From: Lepas anatifera
Lineage: Eukaryota > Arthropoda > Thecostraca > Lepadidae
NCBI GenBank assembly: GCA_034440635.1
Contig: JAOTON010000900.1
Coordinates: forward strand, 186,001-250,000
Reading direction: 5' to 3'
DNA length: 64,000 nt
Shown piece after piece: positions 23,326 through 37,411 of this stretch. Numbering within the stretch: the stretch's first letter is position 1; each line of letters starts with the position of its first letter. Below the pieces are notes generated by a model that ran no database searches, was not told where the DNA came from, and was given only the letters and a program-made list of their open reading frames with translations. Position numbers and translations under genes: made by a program.

Positions 23326-24983
23326 CGACTCAACTCAACTCATGTGCTGAGAGTGGTCGACTCAACTCTGACTCAACTCATTGTCACAAGTTCAATGAGC
23401 CGACTCAACTCTGACTCAAGTTTAAATCCTTCTGACTCAACTCTGACTCAACTCACGATTCAACTCAACTCAAACTTCGGCTTGGTTTCAAAATATATAA
23501 ATACATGATAAATAATATAAATAAATAATAATTACAAATTAATAACTCAATAAACAAGTAAGAGACAAGCTTTTCAGAAAGTCATACCTACAAGAAACTG
23601 AAGATTAATGGATGGAAAATTAATAAATTGGCATTCAAACATTGCTATTATTATAGCCAGGGGACACATATTTTTTTAATTCTTTCAGACTGTCACTGTC
23701 AGATAAAGCTGCCACACCATATTGCAATGATTTCTAAAATGAGCCTTTCATGTTTAACCAGGTACATGAAATGGAAAGGAACTTAAAAGGGTTAAGGTTA
23801 CAACAACATAGCAAATAATTGCACCTCCATACTATCAGAAAAGTTTTAAGCTAAAAAAACATGATCTAAACTGTATTTTCAGGGATGATGAAGGTATTGC
23901 TTTTTGTTTCTTTTAAAGAAGGATGCTAGATAAGTTTGCTAAATGAAACATTCCTATGCCATGGGCTTAGCCAAAATCTAAGCTATGATTACTTAAGTAC
24001 ATACTTGCAATTGCAAATTCTAAGAACTACAGCAAACCCTAGGAAATAGTATACCATATTAATATTTGACAAAGGACAATAGAAATGGAAATTTTAACAG
24101 CGTCTTGCATTTAATACATTCATATTTCTTAACCCAATACAATTTTCAGCTTGAAAACCTTAAATACAGCACGTACCTATCGCTCTTCAAAATGGGAGCA
24201 TGTGTCCATAGAAAATTGCCAAATTAGGGCTTTCCAAATAAAATACGGACGACGATCTTACAAAGCCAGTAGCTAGAAGTAATTCGTCTGATTCGCGCAA
24301 GAATGATATTTAAATTTTTGTCAAATCAATGGCGCCAACTTGCCTGTGCTGATTCTTTTATTGAAGCGGTGGCACGTTTGCTATTCAACTGCCCTCGTTT
24401 GAGTGTCTCACGTCTGTAGAGTGGTCTCTTCTTCTAACCGTGAGTGGTGGTTGAAAAGAAGTAGTGCTAAATATTGATAATGAGTTTTTGAGGTATCTGA
24501 AATGTATTTTGCAGTCCACTCCACCTCTTAAAATGTTTAAGACGAGACCAGAGATAGGAGCCTGTTCAATTTTTCGAGTACATGTATTATTTGTGCCTCG
24601 GGTTTTCTTCAGGCCGGATGGGCCTTTAAAATAAACAATTAAACCGTAAAATTGAATTGATATGTTAAAACAAATTAAAACTTTGATAGAAGCAATTTAA
24701 AAACTGGAGGAAAAGGTATTCAAAGGGGGTTTAAGGAGGTTCGCCAAAGGTAGGAAAATTCAAACACTATTATTCAACATATTTACATGCCGAGTCAACT
24801 TTTTGTCAACTCATTGGATTCACTGTCCTCACAACTCAGCTCAACTCAACTCATTGATGTGGTGTGAGCCGACTCAACTCAGCTCAACTTACCTGACTAA
24901 TTATTTTTACTCGACTCAACTCAACTCAGAGTCTAATGAGTCGGAATTTGAGTTAAACTCCGACTCCGAATCGCGAGTCGCAC
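23326..24983. mobile_element. AT-rich insert bracketed by GACTCAACTCA tracts
   Basis: Both ends consist of many copies of GACTCAACTCA (23326-23475 and 24786-24935). The AT-rich middle carries no recognisable gene. Minisatellite sequence on the two sides is similar, which suggests that this 1.66-kb block interrupted it. A shorter GAGTCGACTC patch is found at 31155-31265. Element class unknown. Confidence 0.45.
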
Positions 24984-24986
24984 AAC

Positions 24987-25180
24987 TCTGCATGCAGTCA
25001 GATACAGCCGGCCATGGCAGAGCAGAAGTGAGTGCAGGGCATTGGTGGGCAGTCAGGTACAGCCTGACAAAGCAGAGGAGAAGTGAGTGCAGGGCATTGG
25101 CGGGCAGACAGGTACAGCCTGACAACGCAGAGATGTGTGGAGGGCAGATCGCTGGTGGGCACTCAGGTATGGACGGTAAC
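24987..25180 (+). repeat. Minisatellite, ~60-bp unit
   Basis: About three copies of a unit built as GCAGAGGAGAAGTGAGTGCA, GGGCATTGGTGGGCAG and TCAGGTACAGCCTGAC. It continues the degenerate array that ends at 23325 across the AT-rich insert. Confidence 0.8.
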
Positions 25181-25185
25181 TACGC

Positions 25186-26399
25186 AGCATAGTGTGGGCT
25201 GTAAAGCATGTCGTTAAATTCTTATATAAACTAACGCACGTAGAACAATTGACGTGGCAGTGCATGCAATTTGGATTACAGTAGCTAGTATCTACACTTA
25301 TGGGCAAAAATCCCCTGGTGGGCACTGGGCCGTTCGCTGGTGGGCACAATGAGGACTGATGGGCAAAATGCCCACCAGTTAGTAGATTAAAATACGCCCT
25401 GATCCGCCACAGGAGGAGAGCGACGGTTGGTGCGGCGGCCTCCGAAGATGGTCGGGGTCGGGTGACAGAGCGGCGCCGAGCGGTCTGCGCCCGTCCGGCA
25501 CCCTCTCCCACACCCCCGCCGCTACCGGACGGTGCCAGGCCAGGCAGACACAGGAGCACCCTGTGTCTGCTCCCAGCGCGCCGGCGACCCGCCTGCGTCA
25601 GCCGGGCCAAGGTCAGCCACAGGGGACCTGCTGTGTACAATATATGCACCTACATAAGTAACGTTCATTTAATTTGAAAGTGCTACTCTTATGGCTTGTC
25701 ATACTTATACTTATTTGATCGTTGTTGCGCACTGTTCATTTTAAATCCTGAATTCCTGCTAAGCCCTCACTTTATCGCATACCCCGTGCAAACTAGAATT
25801 CATCATGTAAAAAAGTTAACCCACAAATACCTGGATAACGGTGAGAGATACGGTACGTTTCTGGTTCAGAATAAATTCATATAGGTGATATTGGAATGAG
25901 GCTGTTATTACATTACTTATTGTCCTTTACTTTGACCTGACTGATCGTGTCCCGCGAGATCAGCGGCGCAGACATTGTATCCAGAACTGAGTTCAATTTA
26001 CGATGTTGCTGGAGCCCGCGCCAGCATGAGATCTGCACGATGGCCCGTCTCCCAGGCCGGCCGTCTCTGTTTACACTGATCCGCCAGTGTGTCGCGCGCT
26101 ACTGCGTGCCTGAGAAGGCAGGCTCTCCCACACCCACAGATGGCGGCGATCCGGTGTCACTGCAGCGGAGGCGCCAGGCTGTCTGGCACTCCTTCCCTCC
26201 CCTTCACCCCCCCTTCCGTCGATACCGACACCGGCAAACAGGACGTACCAGGCGGGCCACCCTCAGCGCCGCGGGAGGCCTGGGCCTCCCTGGCGCCGCG
26301 CTGGCTGCTCGCTGCATGTGGTGCTCATATGGAGGAGAGGCGGCGCGGTCCCAGTCTCGGTACAGACCCGGGGGCCCGCACCAAGCACATAATTGTTGT
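25186..26399. other. Two GC-rich patches without an assignable gene
   Basis: GC-rich stretches at about 25400-25640 and 26000-26390 flank an AT-rich middle. A 198-codon minus-strand frame (25053-25649) spans the minisatellite and the first patch. Plus-strand frames 25947-26426 and 26089-26403 lie in the second patch. None shows a recognisable domain. They may be promoter or exon pieces, but that cannot be shown. Confidence 0.35.
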
Positions 26400-27233
26400 T
26401 TAACACGCACATTTACGGGGGTCTGAGCCACTTTCGCATTGACGGGAGGGGGCGGGTACCCGCCCCTAAGATCTCGAGAACCACGGTAGGCAGTGAAACA
26501 CGGTAAACGGCGTTGGGCTGCCCATCTACTTCTCAATCGAAAACATTTGCACCATTTTTTGTCAGGTCACATTTAAGGTCACCAGAGGTCAAAACATGCC
26601 GTCATAGGGATAACATGTAAATTCAGTTTTTTCGGTCATTACATCTGAACAAGTAAAGATAGAGCAAAACGACTTGAACTATTTGAATCCTCTCAGCAAG
26701 TCGAATCGAATGATATATTATTTGACCTTGCTAGGTCAAATCAAGGATTTGACCTGACCTGAGGTCAGGTCAGGGCAAATTATATAAAATACATATCATT
26801 AGAACCGCAAAGCCCAGGCGAGTCTAATGCAGCTAAAATAAATGCTCTATCACCATCCGTTACTGAGTTATTCCGTAAAAAACATTTTTCCATGTATTTC
26901 CAATGGAGAGGTCATGCCTCGTACCTGACCTTAGGTCATGGATATAAGAAATACCGGAACATATCTTAGAGAACTCGGTGGGGCCATTATGAGATATGAG
27001 TTTCAATCGGATAAGTTCACCCTGCTCCGACTTATGCTATCTTAAACTTTTTTTTGAGGTCGGGTCACTTTACCTGTACTGGTGACCTGACCTGAGATGA
27101 CCTAACCTTAAAATTTTCACAGAAGTTGTAAAAATGATGAGGGAAAAGTATGCCAAGTACGGCGGCGCTACGCGCCGCCATTTTACTGCTGTCTCCGAAA
27201 AACCCGAGGCGCCCCCGTCAATGCGCGTGTTAA
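26400..27233 (+). mobile_element. TTAA-type element, family B (copy 1)
   Basis: Bounded by TTAA at 26400-26403 and 27230-27233. The left end TTAACACGCACATTTACGGG and the right end CCCCCGTCAATGCGCGTGTTAA form an imperfect inverted repeat. The 834-bp body carries many GGTCA/TGACC words, including the palindrome-like TGACCTGACCTGAGGTCAGG near 26750. It is collinear with 44294-45144 throughout. No transposase is visible; piggyBac-like by its TTAA target. Confidence 0.88.
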
Positions 27234-27288
27234 TGGCGCTGTATGTTAGACCGAGAACATGTCGGCCACAGCACAACGCTGGTGGTCT

Positions 27289-27971
27289 TTAATACACGCC
27301 GGTGCGGGGGGCGGGAGGCAGAAAATCGCCGCCACAAGATTTTTCATTGATGACCAAAAACTGGTGAAGCTCAGCGCCACCAGACTTTTCATTCCCATGA
27401 CAGGTCTCTTTTGCAATTAGTAAGACAATTTTAGGCCTAGGTCATCGCAAGTCACATCATCACCCAAGGTCAAGTGACCGAACCTCCAAAAAATGTGTAG
27501 AAATACAACAATAAGAGCAGACTTAATCTATCCATCTGAGATTCACGTAATGAGGTCACGAGTGCAATCACTTGTGACAGAGTCATATAAAGGCCGTGAC
27601 CCCAGTGCCGTGGCCTCTGCATTGGGAATCATGGGCGTTATATAACCTTAGTAGGTTTGTGCGCTCGAAAACCCAAATGGCTAGCTCTGCATTTGGAAAT
27701 TGGGGATGGGGAAATTAGCCCGAGTTTGATAGCTCCGCAGAGAATGGCGATAGGGCTTTGATTTTGACATCATTGTTTTTTTCTTGTCAGGGCCGTTCGA
27801 ATTATGTGCATCATTACCCATGTTAACCTTGACCTGAGCGTAGGTCAGGTCAGTTTTAGGATTTCTATAGCTTTGCTCTATCAGTCGTGATGGCCCAAAC
27901 GTTAAGTTTACATTATATCACTTTGATAAGATGTTTTGACCTCCAGTGACCTCAAAATAATTATAGCCCAA

Positions 27972-28008
<37 letters not shown>

Positions 28009-28154
28009 AATTATGGGTGGACAAGAAGATGGGCTATCCAGTGCCGCTTGCCAGTTCTGTTTTTCGCCGTCTGGTGTAGTTTCTGAGATGTTAGGGGATA
28101 GGTTACCCTAACCCCCTTACGGCGAAGGCGGACTCCCGTACCGGCGCGTGCTAA
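27289..28154 (-). mobile_element. TTAA-type element, diverged B-like
   Basis: The left end TTAATACACGCCGGTGCGGG mirrors the right end, whose complement is TTAGCACGCGCCGGTACGGG. Toward the right it contains GATGGGCTATCCAGTGCC and TGACCTCCAGTGACCT, which match family B in minus orientation. An (AT)n run lies at 27976-28004. The right TTAA has decayed to CTAA. Non-coding. Confidence 0.65.
27976..28004. repeat. (AT)n microsatellite
   Basis: A plain TATATA run inside the B-like element. Confidence 0.95.
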
Positions 28155-28159
28155 GTCCC

Positions 28160-28932
28160 GGTGTTTGCAGCATCGTGATGGCTCGGTGTCTCGGTGTCGC
28201 AGTAACCAGACTAAACCTTCCATGGCGCTGCGTTCGACAGGTTGGTGCCGCCCTCGGCATTGGGAGAGACAGCTAGCTGACTCAGAGAGACAGGAGAGAC
28301 AGGATAGCTGACTCCAGAGAGACCGACTCTGGGAGAGACAGCTGACTACGGACAGGAACTCTTGATAACGCCGGTAAGAGAAATTACAACACTCAACACC
28401 AGCCAAGACGACGAGTGGTCCTACCGGTCTTGTTTCCCCTATTCAAATCAGACAACACGTTTCTACACAATCTCGCAACTCAAAAATCTTGATCCAGACT
28501 GCCTATTCTCTTCAAGACTGTCCACAGTCTTAACCAGTCTTGACCGGTCTTAAGCGAGATAACTGGTCTTTGCTAAGACAAATTCCAATGATTCGTGGGC
28601 AAGACGAATCTGGGTCTCAAGACAACTTAGGGTCTTGGGTGTCCTGGGGAAGACAGCAAATTATCTTACTACCCTGCTGCCAAGACGCCAGCCAACCTAA
28701 CATCCAGACGAAATGTAGTCTCGTCTGCTTGACGGCTGCTATGGATCTTCCTCCAGACCAAGTATCTTCCTCCAAATCATTCAACAGTCTCGAGACTGCA
28801 ATTTTTGGAGACGCAGGTAGATCCCAAGAAAAGACTAATGTTGTTTTGATTTTTTACCCCGCAGATTCTCGCACAGCAGCTCTTACTCGGTAGTAAAAAA
28901 GCACATAGAAAAAATCGGCTTCATTAAACCAC
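28160..28932. other. Unassigned segment with clustered AAGAC/GTCTT words
   Basis: From 28255 to 28345 there are repeats of GGAGAGACAG and AGCTGACT. From about 28370 to 28840 AAGAC or GTCTT, or the shorter AGAC/GTCT, occurs roughly every 25-30 bp on both strands, including CAGTCTTGACCGGTCTTAAG near 28535. No gene was recognised; the frame at 28540-28893 has no known domain. Confidence 0.5.
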
Positions 28933-29965
28933 TTAACCCTCGCCCCACCGGGGGGCCATCGATGGCCCCCTAAGGTTTTTCCGGGATAGCAGAAAAACGA
29001 CGAGGCGCAGCACCGCGGTTGAGGGCTCTACCTCTCACTGCATCATTTTCCCATCATCCTTGAAATTTTTTACCCCGGGTCACCCAAGGTCAGGTCACCA
29101 GACGAGGTCAACCAAGGTCACCTCACTTCACCTTTAGAGCTCTGTAAGAGCTACATTTCAAAGTCGATCGATTTGAAACTTCCTACACTTCATGACCCCT
29201 CCAGGGTCTACAAGGTGTATATCCGGGATTTTTCGATTTCGTGCCCTGAGGTCAGGTCACGAGGCGACCTCTCCAATTGGAAAAGCATGGGGAAAAGCTA
29301 TTTCATGATATAAAAGCCACAAAAATGATTGCAAATACTCAGACTGCTCAGAACAACGTTTTTGGACACCCTTTCACGGATCCCAGAGGTCATATTTGCC
29401 CTTTGACTTTTCCAAGGTCATCCAAGGTCACCAGAGGTCAAAAACAGTATTTTGACAATAACTTTTGTCCTAATTGAGCTAGAGCGGTGAAACAAACACC
29501 ATCGTGTTTGTCTTGTCACTGGCTTTCATTTGATATACGGCAAGGTCACTTTTTGACCTTTCGTGACCTCAGGTCATATTAGGTCACGAGGTGACCTCTG
29601 GCGGTCAAACCACTGGCGGGAGGTCTTTACGTTCCACATAGCGGAAAAAGTACTGGCAATTTGCTATCAAATGTACTTTACCAGGCCTCAATAGCTCTAA
29701 TGACATAAGAGTTATGCCCAGTTTGCTTAATCATTGCATATTTGAGTGAAAATAGCCGATCTTGACCTAATTTGACCTCTGGAGGTCAAACCATTGACCT
29801 GAGCACTAAAACATGCGAAGTAATTTCTTACTGAATTCACGCGAGCTTTCTATTGCACTTCGCAGATTTGCGCTAACGCCCATATTTTCGGAGTTAGAGG
29901 GGGGGCCATCGATGGCCCCCGGTGGGGCGAAGGTGGCGCCGGACCCCCGGTGGGGCGCGGGTTAA
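28933..29965 (+). mobile_element. TTAA-type element, family A (copy 1)
   Basis: A 1.03-kb element bounded by TTAA (28933-28936 and 29962-29965). The ends TTAACCCTCGCCCCACCGGG and CCCGGTGGGGCGCGGGTTAA form a terminal inverted repeat. Next to each end is the perfect palindrome GGGGGCCATCGATGGCCCCC. The body is dense in AGGTCA/TGACCT. The CCC start after TTAA is like piggyBac termini, but no transposase is encoded. Other copies: 55241-56271 (+) and 62175-63209 (-). Confidence 0.92.
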
Positions 29966-31442
29966 ACAAATAATACAAAAAATTATCAAAAACCTACAAA
30001 AGTAATATATAAGCGCCAGATACAGGGCACCAAAAACTCATTTCACTCAAAAGCTCTGTAATGGGTCAATACGGAGCAAAACAAAAAGCTTCAACTGCTT
30101 ATTGAAATGCACTATCTGTCATGGTTAGAGGACATCCCCTGGTAGTTATACCTACATACTGTCTGCACACCGAAAATAAACCTCAGACCTATCTCTGACA
30201 CAGCCTAAGTAATTCCAACTGTGAAACTGACAGAAAAATGTACGTAAGTCTGTCACAGACCACCCCTCTTCGAAAGTATTATGGTGATTATTATTTATTT
30301 ATTAATTTAGCACTCACTATATCCCTGCGCGCCACGCATCACCAAACCATGATAGTGCGCTTTTTTTTAAATCAGCAAACGTAAGTGAATGTTTCCATAG
30401 GCGCCTTTAAGTCACGTGACTTTTCAATTCCACTCAATGCCTGTGCCCTTCAATACCGCTCACTGCCCCCGTGTGCGCCACGCCAGTCACAAAACTATCA
30501 TGGTGCGCAACAAAATATTAGCGAGTAAGGCTTTGTTGGCCTGAGGGCAAGATTACTTTATACCATAGACCTGCAGATTTTTTTAGGGTTTTTTACGTGA
30601 TTTTTATATTGTTATCCAACCTCATCTTTTGCGCTCTCTGAGGTTAGCTTCGTAATGTCTTCAGTGCGCCATCTCTAGTGTTTACTACAGTTTTTTTCGG
30701 GAGGACGAGGCGAGAGTTCATTGTTTTTGTTTTTGATGTGCTGCATAGGGTCAGTGCGCAGTGCAGTATTAATTTCTAAACTAAATTCGTTACAGGATTG
30801 TTCAGAATGTACTGAGGCAGGAATGACCTCTCGAAATGTCATATGTTAAAACACTGAGTCCCGTTCTTTGCATTTGAAACGTCGCTTATTGCTTCAATTA
30901 TGACTGCTCATGAAGGACATGCCTTCAAAATTAAAAGCCCCCAGGCCCTTCCTCTTACTCAACTGTTCTCGTTTAGTATCTTTCTTCATTTCTATGCAGA
31001 AATAATATCTATCATGAAATAATGCATTGGAACTGGCATATCATTTAAGGAAATGTGCTGTCAGTGAAAAGTTAAGGCCATGAATAAATGTACTGGAATT
31101 TGCATATTGCTGAAGGAAATGTGTATTTTGTGTGTAAATACTTTGTCACCATTACAAGTCAGAGTCGACTCCGACTCAAAGTTTATTTGAGTCGGGGTCA
31201 AGTCGACTCACTTGCCAGGGTCGGCCTTTAAGATATGAGTCAGAGACGAGTCGACTCAAGAAAATGTGAGTCATCAACAAATCTGGTTCCTATCAGATAC
31301 TAGATACCAGTCATTTGAGTGTGAAAATAGAAAGAGCTGCACTCCCTCAAACATCACGCCATTGTTTTGCACCCATTTGATCGGCTGGAAATTGTGAAAT
31401 TGAGGCTATTTGCAATCCTAAAACTCTATCACAGACCTGCTA
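29966..31442. other. Unassigned AT-rich sequence
   Basis: No gene is recognised. GAGTCGACTC-type words repeat at about 31155-31265, echoing the tracts at 23.3 and 24.9 kb. Confidence 0.4.
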
Positions 31443-31815
31443 TTAGGAGCAATTCAGTGTGGGCGGGCCGGCGGGCGGGCTTGTCAGAACCTGAGTCACA
31501 CAAGCGTGGCGGGCCCCCGGCGGTACAGGCACCGGCCCCACCGACTGACAAAACATCAACCATGGGAAAATAAACAACAGGGCGCCGCCACACAGCCGAC
31601 TCTCCGCTGCAAGGCTGGCAAGTCTAATTTTGACAACTGACCAAATAAATAGTCGGCCGGCGCCGGGTGGATGTAGCTGGGGGGGGGGGGTCACGGCGCC
31701 GCGGCGTCTGCCGTGCCGCGCCGGAAGTGCACCGTCGTGTGAGACGCGACGCGCGTCGGCACGGATAGGCCAGCGACGGGCCGCGACGGCTGCTGATGAC
31801 TGCCGGCTGTGTAAC
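31443..31815. other. GC-rich patch
   Basis: GC- and CpG-rich, including a G run at 31680-31690. Frames on both strands are compositional and continue into the adjoining GA microsatellite. No domain is recognised. Confidence 0.35.
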
Positions 31816-31818
31816 AGC

Positions 31819-33815
<1,997 letters not shown>

Positions 33816-33824
33816 CAAAAAAAA

Positions 33825-33860
<36 letters not shown>

Positions 33861-33962
33861 AAAAAAAAAAAAAAAAAAAAAAAATAATATTTTTAAACCA
33901 GGCTAAAAAAAAAGAAAAAAAATCTGGGTTTTTATAAGGAGTTGAAAAAAAAAAAAAAAAAA

Positions 33963-34024
<62 letters not shown>

Positions 34025-34116
34025 AAAAAAAATAAATATAAATATTTTTTTTAAAAAATTTTTTTAAAAAAAAAAAAAAAATAAAAAAAAAAAAAAAAAA
34101 AAAAATAAAAAAAAAA

Positions 34117-34173
<57 letters not shown>

Positions 34174-34225
34174 TTTTCACCCCCCCTTTTTTTTCCAAAA
34201 AAAATTTTTAAAAAAAATTTTTTTG
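33816..34225. other. Poly-A/poly-T low-complexity tract, possible assembly artefact
   Basis: About 400 bp made almost entirely of long A runs with blocks of T and one C run. Such homopolymer mixtures are typical of poorly resolved consensus. A true A-rich repeat or retroposon tail cannot be excluded. No feature should be trusted inside it. Confidence 0.8.
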
Positions 34226-36287
34226 AATTATTTTGTAGGAAAAACTTTTAGGCTGTCTCCGAAATCGGCAAAGGCTATGGCTTCAAATATTTTACAGCTG
34301 CTTTTAAATAATTTTTGTACCCATTCAAAGCAGGTATATTTTCCCGACGACACTTTTTTCACCAGTGTTGCATAAATATAAATGCAGTGACCAGTTTGTC
34401 AACCAACCCGCATCGAATCTTCCGCCTCACACATTTCCATTCCGCTAGACATTGCCTACAGATTGTCAATTGATCATTGAAAGCTGCCTAGCACAAGTGG
34501 TGTAGCCAATGCCTCGTTAGACACCACGACTCCCTGGTTTGGCGTCTGACGTGAGCACGTCTATCTTTTCCTGATGACCTCTCGGTCGGAGTGCGACCCA
34601 GCGGATGACGTCTGAAGGGAAGACCGCCTTCCTGCCTGGCACGTGCCGGCGGTGGGCGCGGCGCCAGCGCGACAGGCCCGACTAACCACTGTCGGCGCGC
34701 TCATAATTAGTGTTATCAATTTTGACAAATGGGATGAAAACATTGGCGCGGGAGGCGTGTCTGGGGCGACAAGTGAGGATGATTCTGTCGTGCGCGTGAC
34801 GCTGGCTGACGAGGCGGCTCAGGCGCGGCTGACAGCAGGTCGGCCCCGAGAGCGGGAGAGCAGCTCGCAGACACGCCGAGGGAGTCACCAAGCTGGGCGA
34901 GCGTCTTCATGTCTCCGGGCTCACCAGTAAGAAATTACAGATGATGGTTGGTGCACAGTAAACTGAGAGACATGGACTGGTTGGTCAGAATTGTTTGTCA
35001 GAAAAGTGTTTGCTGGTAAGATTATCTGGCTTATGGATTTTGCAGAGCGAGCGTAGATGACGGGACTTTCCCAGTCACCAAGTTCATACAATCATTTTGA
35101 AGTCCCGTTTTCTACAGCGAGATTTCCGAGAACTTACGTTTCATATGCAACCGAGTACGAGCAGGTTGCGTGCGTTTTCAACGCGTAAAACGTTTACCTC
35201 CACCATCACCAAGTCGCCAGTCAGAATGCTTCAGCACACCAAAACAAGAGGCGATTGGCCCTGGACTGGCTTTGAATTTGTTGCCACTACCCTTGGACGC
35301 TTTTTAGGTGATTTTTAGGTGATTCTGGTGAGCAGCAATGGAGCTCGTGAAGTCCATACTAACACAACTAACTCCCCTACAACAAATCAAAATGTTCACT
35401 CACCGTCTGAGTCAAACAGGCGTTAAGAATCGTATCTACGAGATAAATCTGGCTAGGACTTCTAGAAAATCAACGCTGTTTTTTCTTTTCGACGTCTGCC
35501 TAGCACATTAATAGGAGGTACCTACGTGGGACACCTATATCTGTAAGTTTTCGGCACAAAATCGTCAACAACTTTCGCTGGCGAACAGTCGCCCCAACCT
35601 ACTGCTGTCCCCGATATGATCCTGACAGTAACTATTTATGTCGCGGGGCAGAACCGTTTAATTATCCGACCGGGGCGGCGGGCCGGGGTGGGGAGCCGGT
35701 GTGAGCCGCGGCTTAGCGTCGGCGCCGTCGTGATATGATTGTGAGCAGCGCGTTAGTGAGCTGGCCGGGGCCAGGTGGTGTCTGTGGGACGGGACGCCGG
35801 GCGGCGGCAGGCCCGTGCCCGTGCACCCAGCCGCCCGGCAAGTCCACTCAGCGCGCGGACGCCAGTAAGCCGGTTACGGCATTAGCGCCGACGATCTGCC
35901 TGATGGGGGATGGAGCCGCCGGTGCCGCGCCAGCGCCGGAACAGACAGATGGCTCCCAATGACCGGAATAACTGGCCAAGGAGCTGGTCCTGCCCAGCGG
36001 CTCTGACAAAACAAAAACCGCTGCTGTAATTTACGTAAGGGCAGCAGGTAGATCAAATGCAAATGTAAACAAGAGTAATGTTTTTCCACCACTGGCAACA
36101 TTTTGTCGTTTTCGGTCACCAGCCGAAATTCAGGTTGTTTTTTTTGAAGCCACTATCGCTGTCCCTTTAATGGTTATGGAATCATACTTGAATCCAAAGG
36201 GGTAAGTGAGCACGTACTTCCTCTGCCCGTTTAACCCACCCGGCGCCTCCATAGCGTCTCCTGGAGCGGCCCCGGTGCCCTGGAACC
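34226..36287. other. Unassigned sequence with two GC-rich patches
   Basis: GC-rich stretches at about 34560-34930 and 35640-35960 are surrounded by ordinary sequence. Overlapping frames of 60-95 codons on both strands show no recognisable family. Confidence 0.35.
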
Positions 36288-36720
36288 AGGGGCGCCAGGG
36301 GGCGGCAGGGACAGCCGCCCCCCCTGAGGGCCCGAAGGGCCCTTCTGAGGGCAAGATTCTGTAACAAGCAGGGCACTTCAGGGCCTGCTTGTTACAGAAT
36401 CGTGCTGTGTTACCCATCGTGCTGTTGTTACCCATCAGGGCCCTTTTAGCGCTGTCGCAGGGGCTCTTTTCGGGGCGCCCCCCTGAGAGAAATACGCCCC
36501 TGCCTGGAACATCGCTCCCCACTCACTCCCTTCCAGGATGCAAGCATTGTTACCCCCACGACGCAGTTTGGCACCCCTCTGATAGATCACACCTTGAGGA
36601 TTGGCTACCCCGCCGTAAATGGCACTCACTCCAGGCTGAAATGGTGTCCGATCCAGACTCAAGTGTCACCCCCTGACCAAAATATCCCCTCTAACAGGAA
36701 GCCCGGGATCTGTCCATGCA
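36288..36720 (+). mobile_element. Probable diverged hAT-like element
   Basis: Starts near CAGGGGCGCCAGGGGGCGGC and ends near CCCGGGATCTGTCCATG, resembling the CAxGGGCGGATCC ends of the other hAT-like MITEs. The middle (CATCGCTCCCCACTCACTCC, then CCAGGATGCAAGCATTG, then GGCACCCCTCTGATAG) follows the layout of the MITE at 7106-7355. No certain TSD was seen. A perfect hairpin lies inside at 36355-36401. Confidence 0.45.
36355..36401. repeat. Perfect 18-bp hairpin
   Basis: GATTCTGTAACAAGCAGG is followed after an 11-base loop by its exact complement, CCTGCTTGTTACAGAATC. The stem is long enough for a stable RNA or DNA foldback. Nothing else shows that it is a small RNA gene; it may be a mini-foldback within the surrounding element. 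Confidence 0.8.
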
Positions 36721-36889
36721 TGGATCTGCCCTGCTCTGTTATCGTCGAATAATTTATTCTGAATTCGACTGTATGTGTAATTCGTTAAATTATTGGACTT
36801 GCTTAAATTATTGGACAGCTCAGAACAATGGGGATCACCACGCACCAGTAGTGGGGGTTGGTACCTATCATTAGTCCGGTGCGACAAGC

Positions 36890-37018
36890 ACCTACAGCTG
36901 TGACGTCATCAGATATCAGAACGGGAGCTCAGCAGCAACGTGCTCTCGTGCCATGGCTTTTACGTCGTCTCAACCTGCGGGATCAGTCCAAGACCAACGT
37001 CCACAAGTACAGGTGAGG
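36890..37018 (+). promoter_or_regulatory. Candidate promoter and first coding exon
   Basis: TGACGTCA, the canonical cAMP-response element palindrome, lies at 36901-36908. About 45 bp later CGTGCCATGG gives a favourable start context at 36953. The frame encodes MAFTSSQPAGSVQDQRPQVQ and ends at CAG followed by GTGAGG (37013), a good 5' splice donor. A plausible acceptor, TTCATTTCAG, ends at 38733, shortly before the transporter pseudogene. Each piece is visible, but their joining into a transcript is inference and each could occur by chance. Confidence 0.3.
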
Positions 37019-37411
37019 GAGCCTTCCCGTTACAATTATGTACCCCAGGCTTGCTTTGAAAGTCTGTTTTGGCAATGTGCCAAATAGGTTGTTTTTTACA
37101 GTATCAGGTGTGCAAAGATCCGCACTTGATTTTCCACCCTGCCTGGGCTTTTCGTAGTGTAATTTAGTTTGACGCTTGTGGCATGTCATAGAGATTTGTG
37201 CTGTGCCTAACTTACGTGTTCGCGTTCGTTGAAAGATCTCTCTTTCGTCGAATACTACGAGCCATACATGTGTCACTCACGAAGAATCAAATTTTGACGT
37301 CTTTAATTCAGCAAAACGTCCAAGCCTAGAATGTTTTGCGCGCGGAGAAAAGATGATGGCTATTTCCTTTGACATGAACGTTTTGTCGCAGGGTACATAC
37401 ACGGGCACATT
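37019..37411. other. Unassigned spacer
   Basis: No repeat or gene recognised; would be intronic if the candidate first exon upstream is real. Confidence 0.35.

Noticed and set aside
25053..25649. 198-codon minus-strand frame
   Set aside because: It crosses a minisatellite and a GC-rich patch, has no recognisable domain, and its composition follows the repeat.
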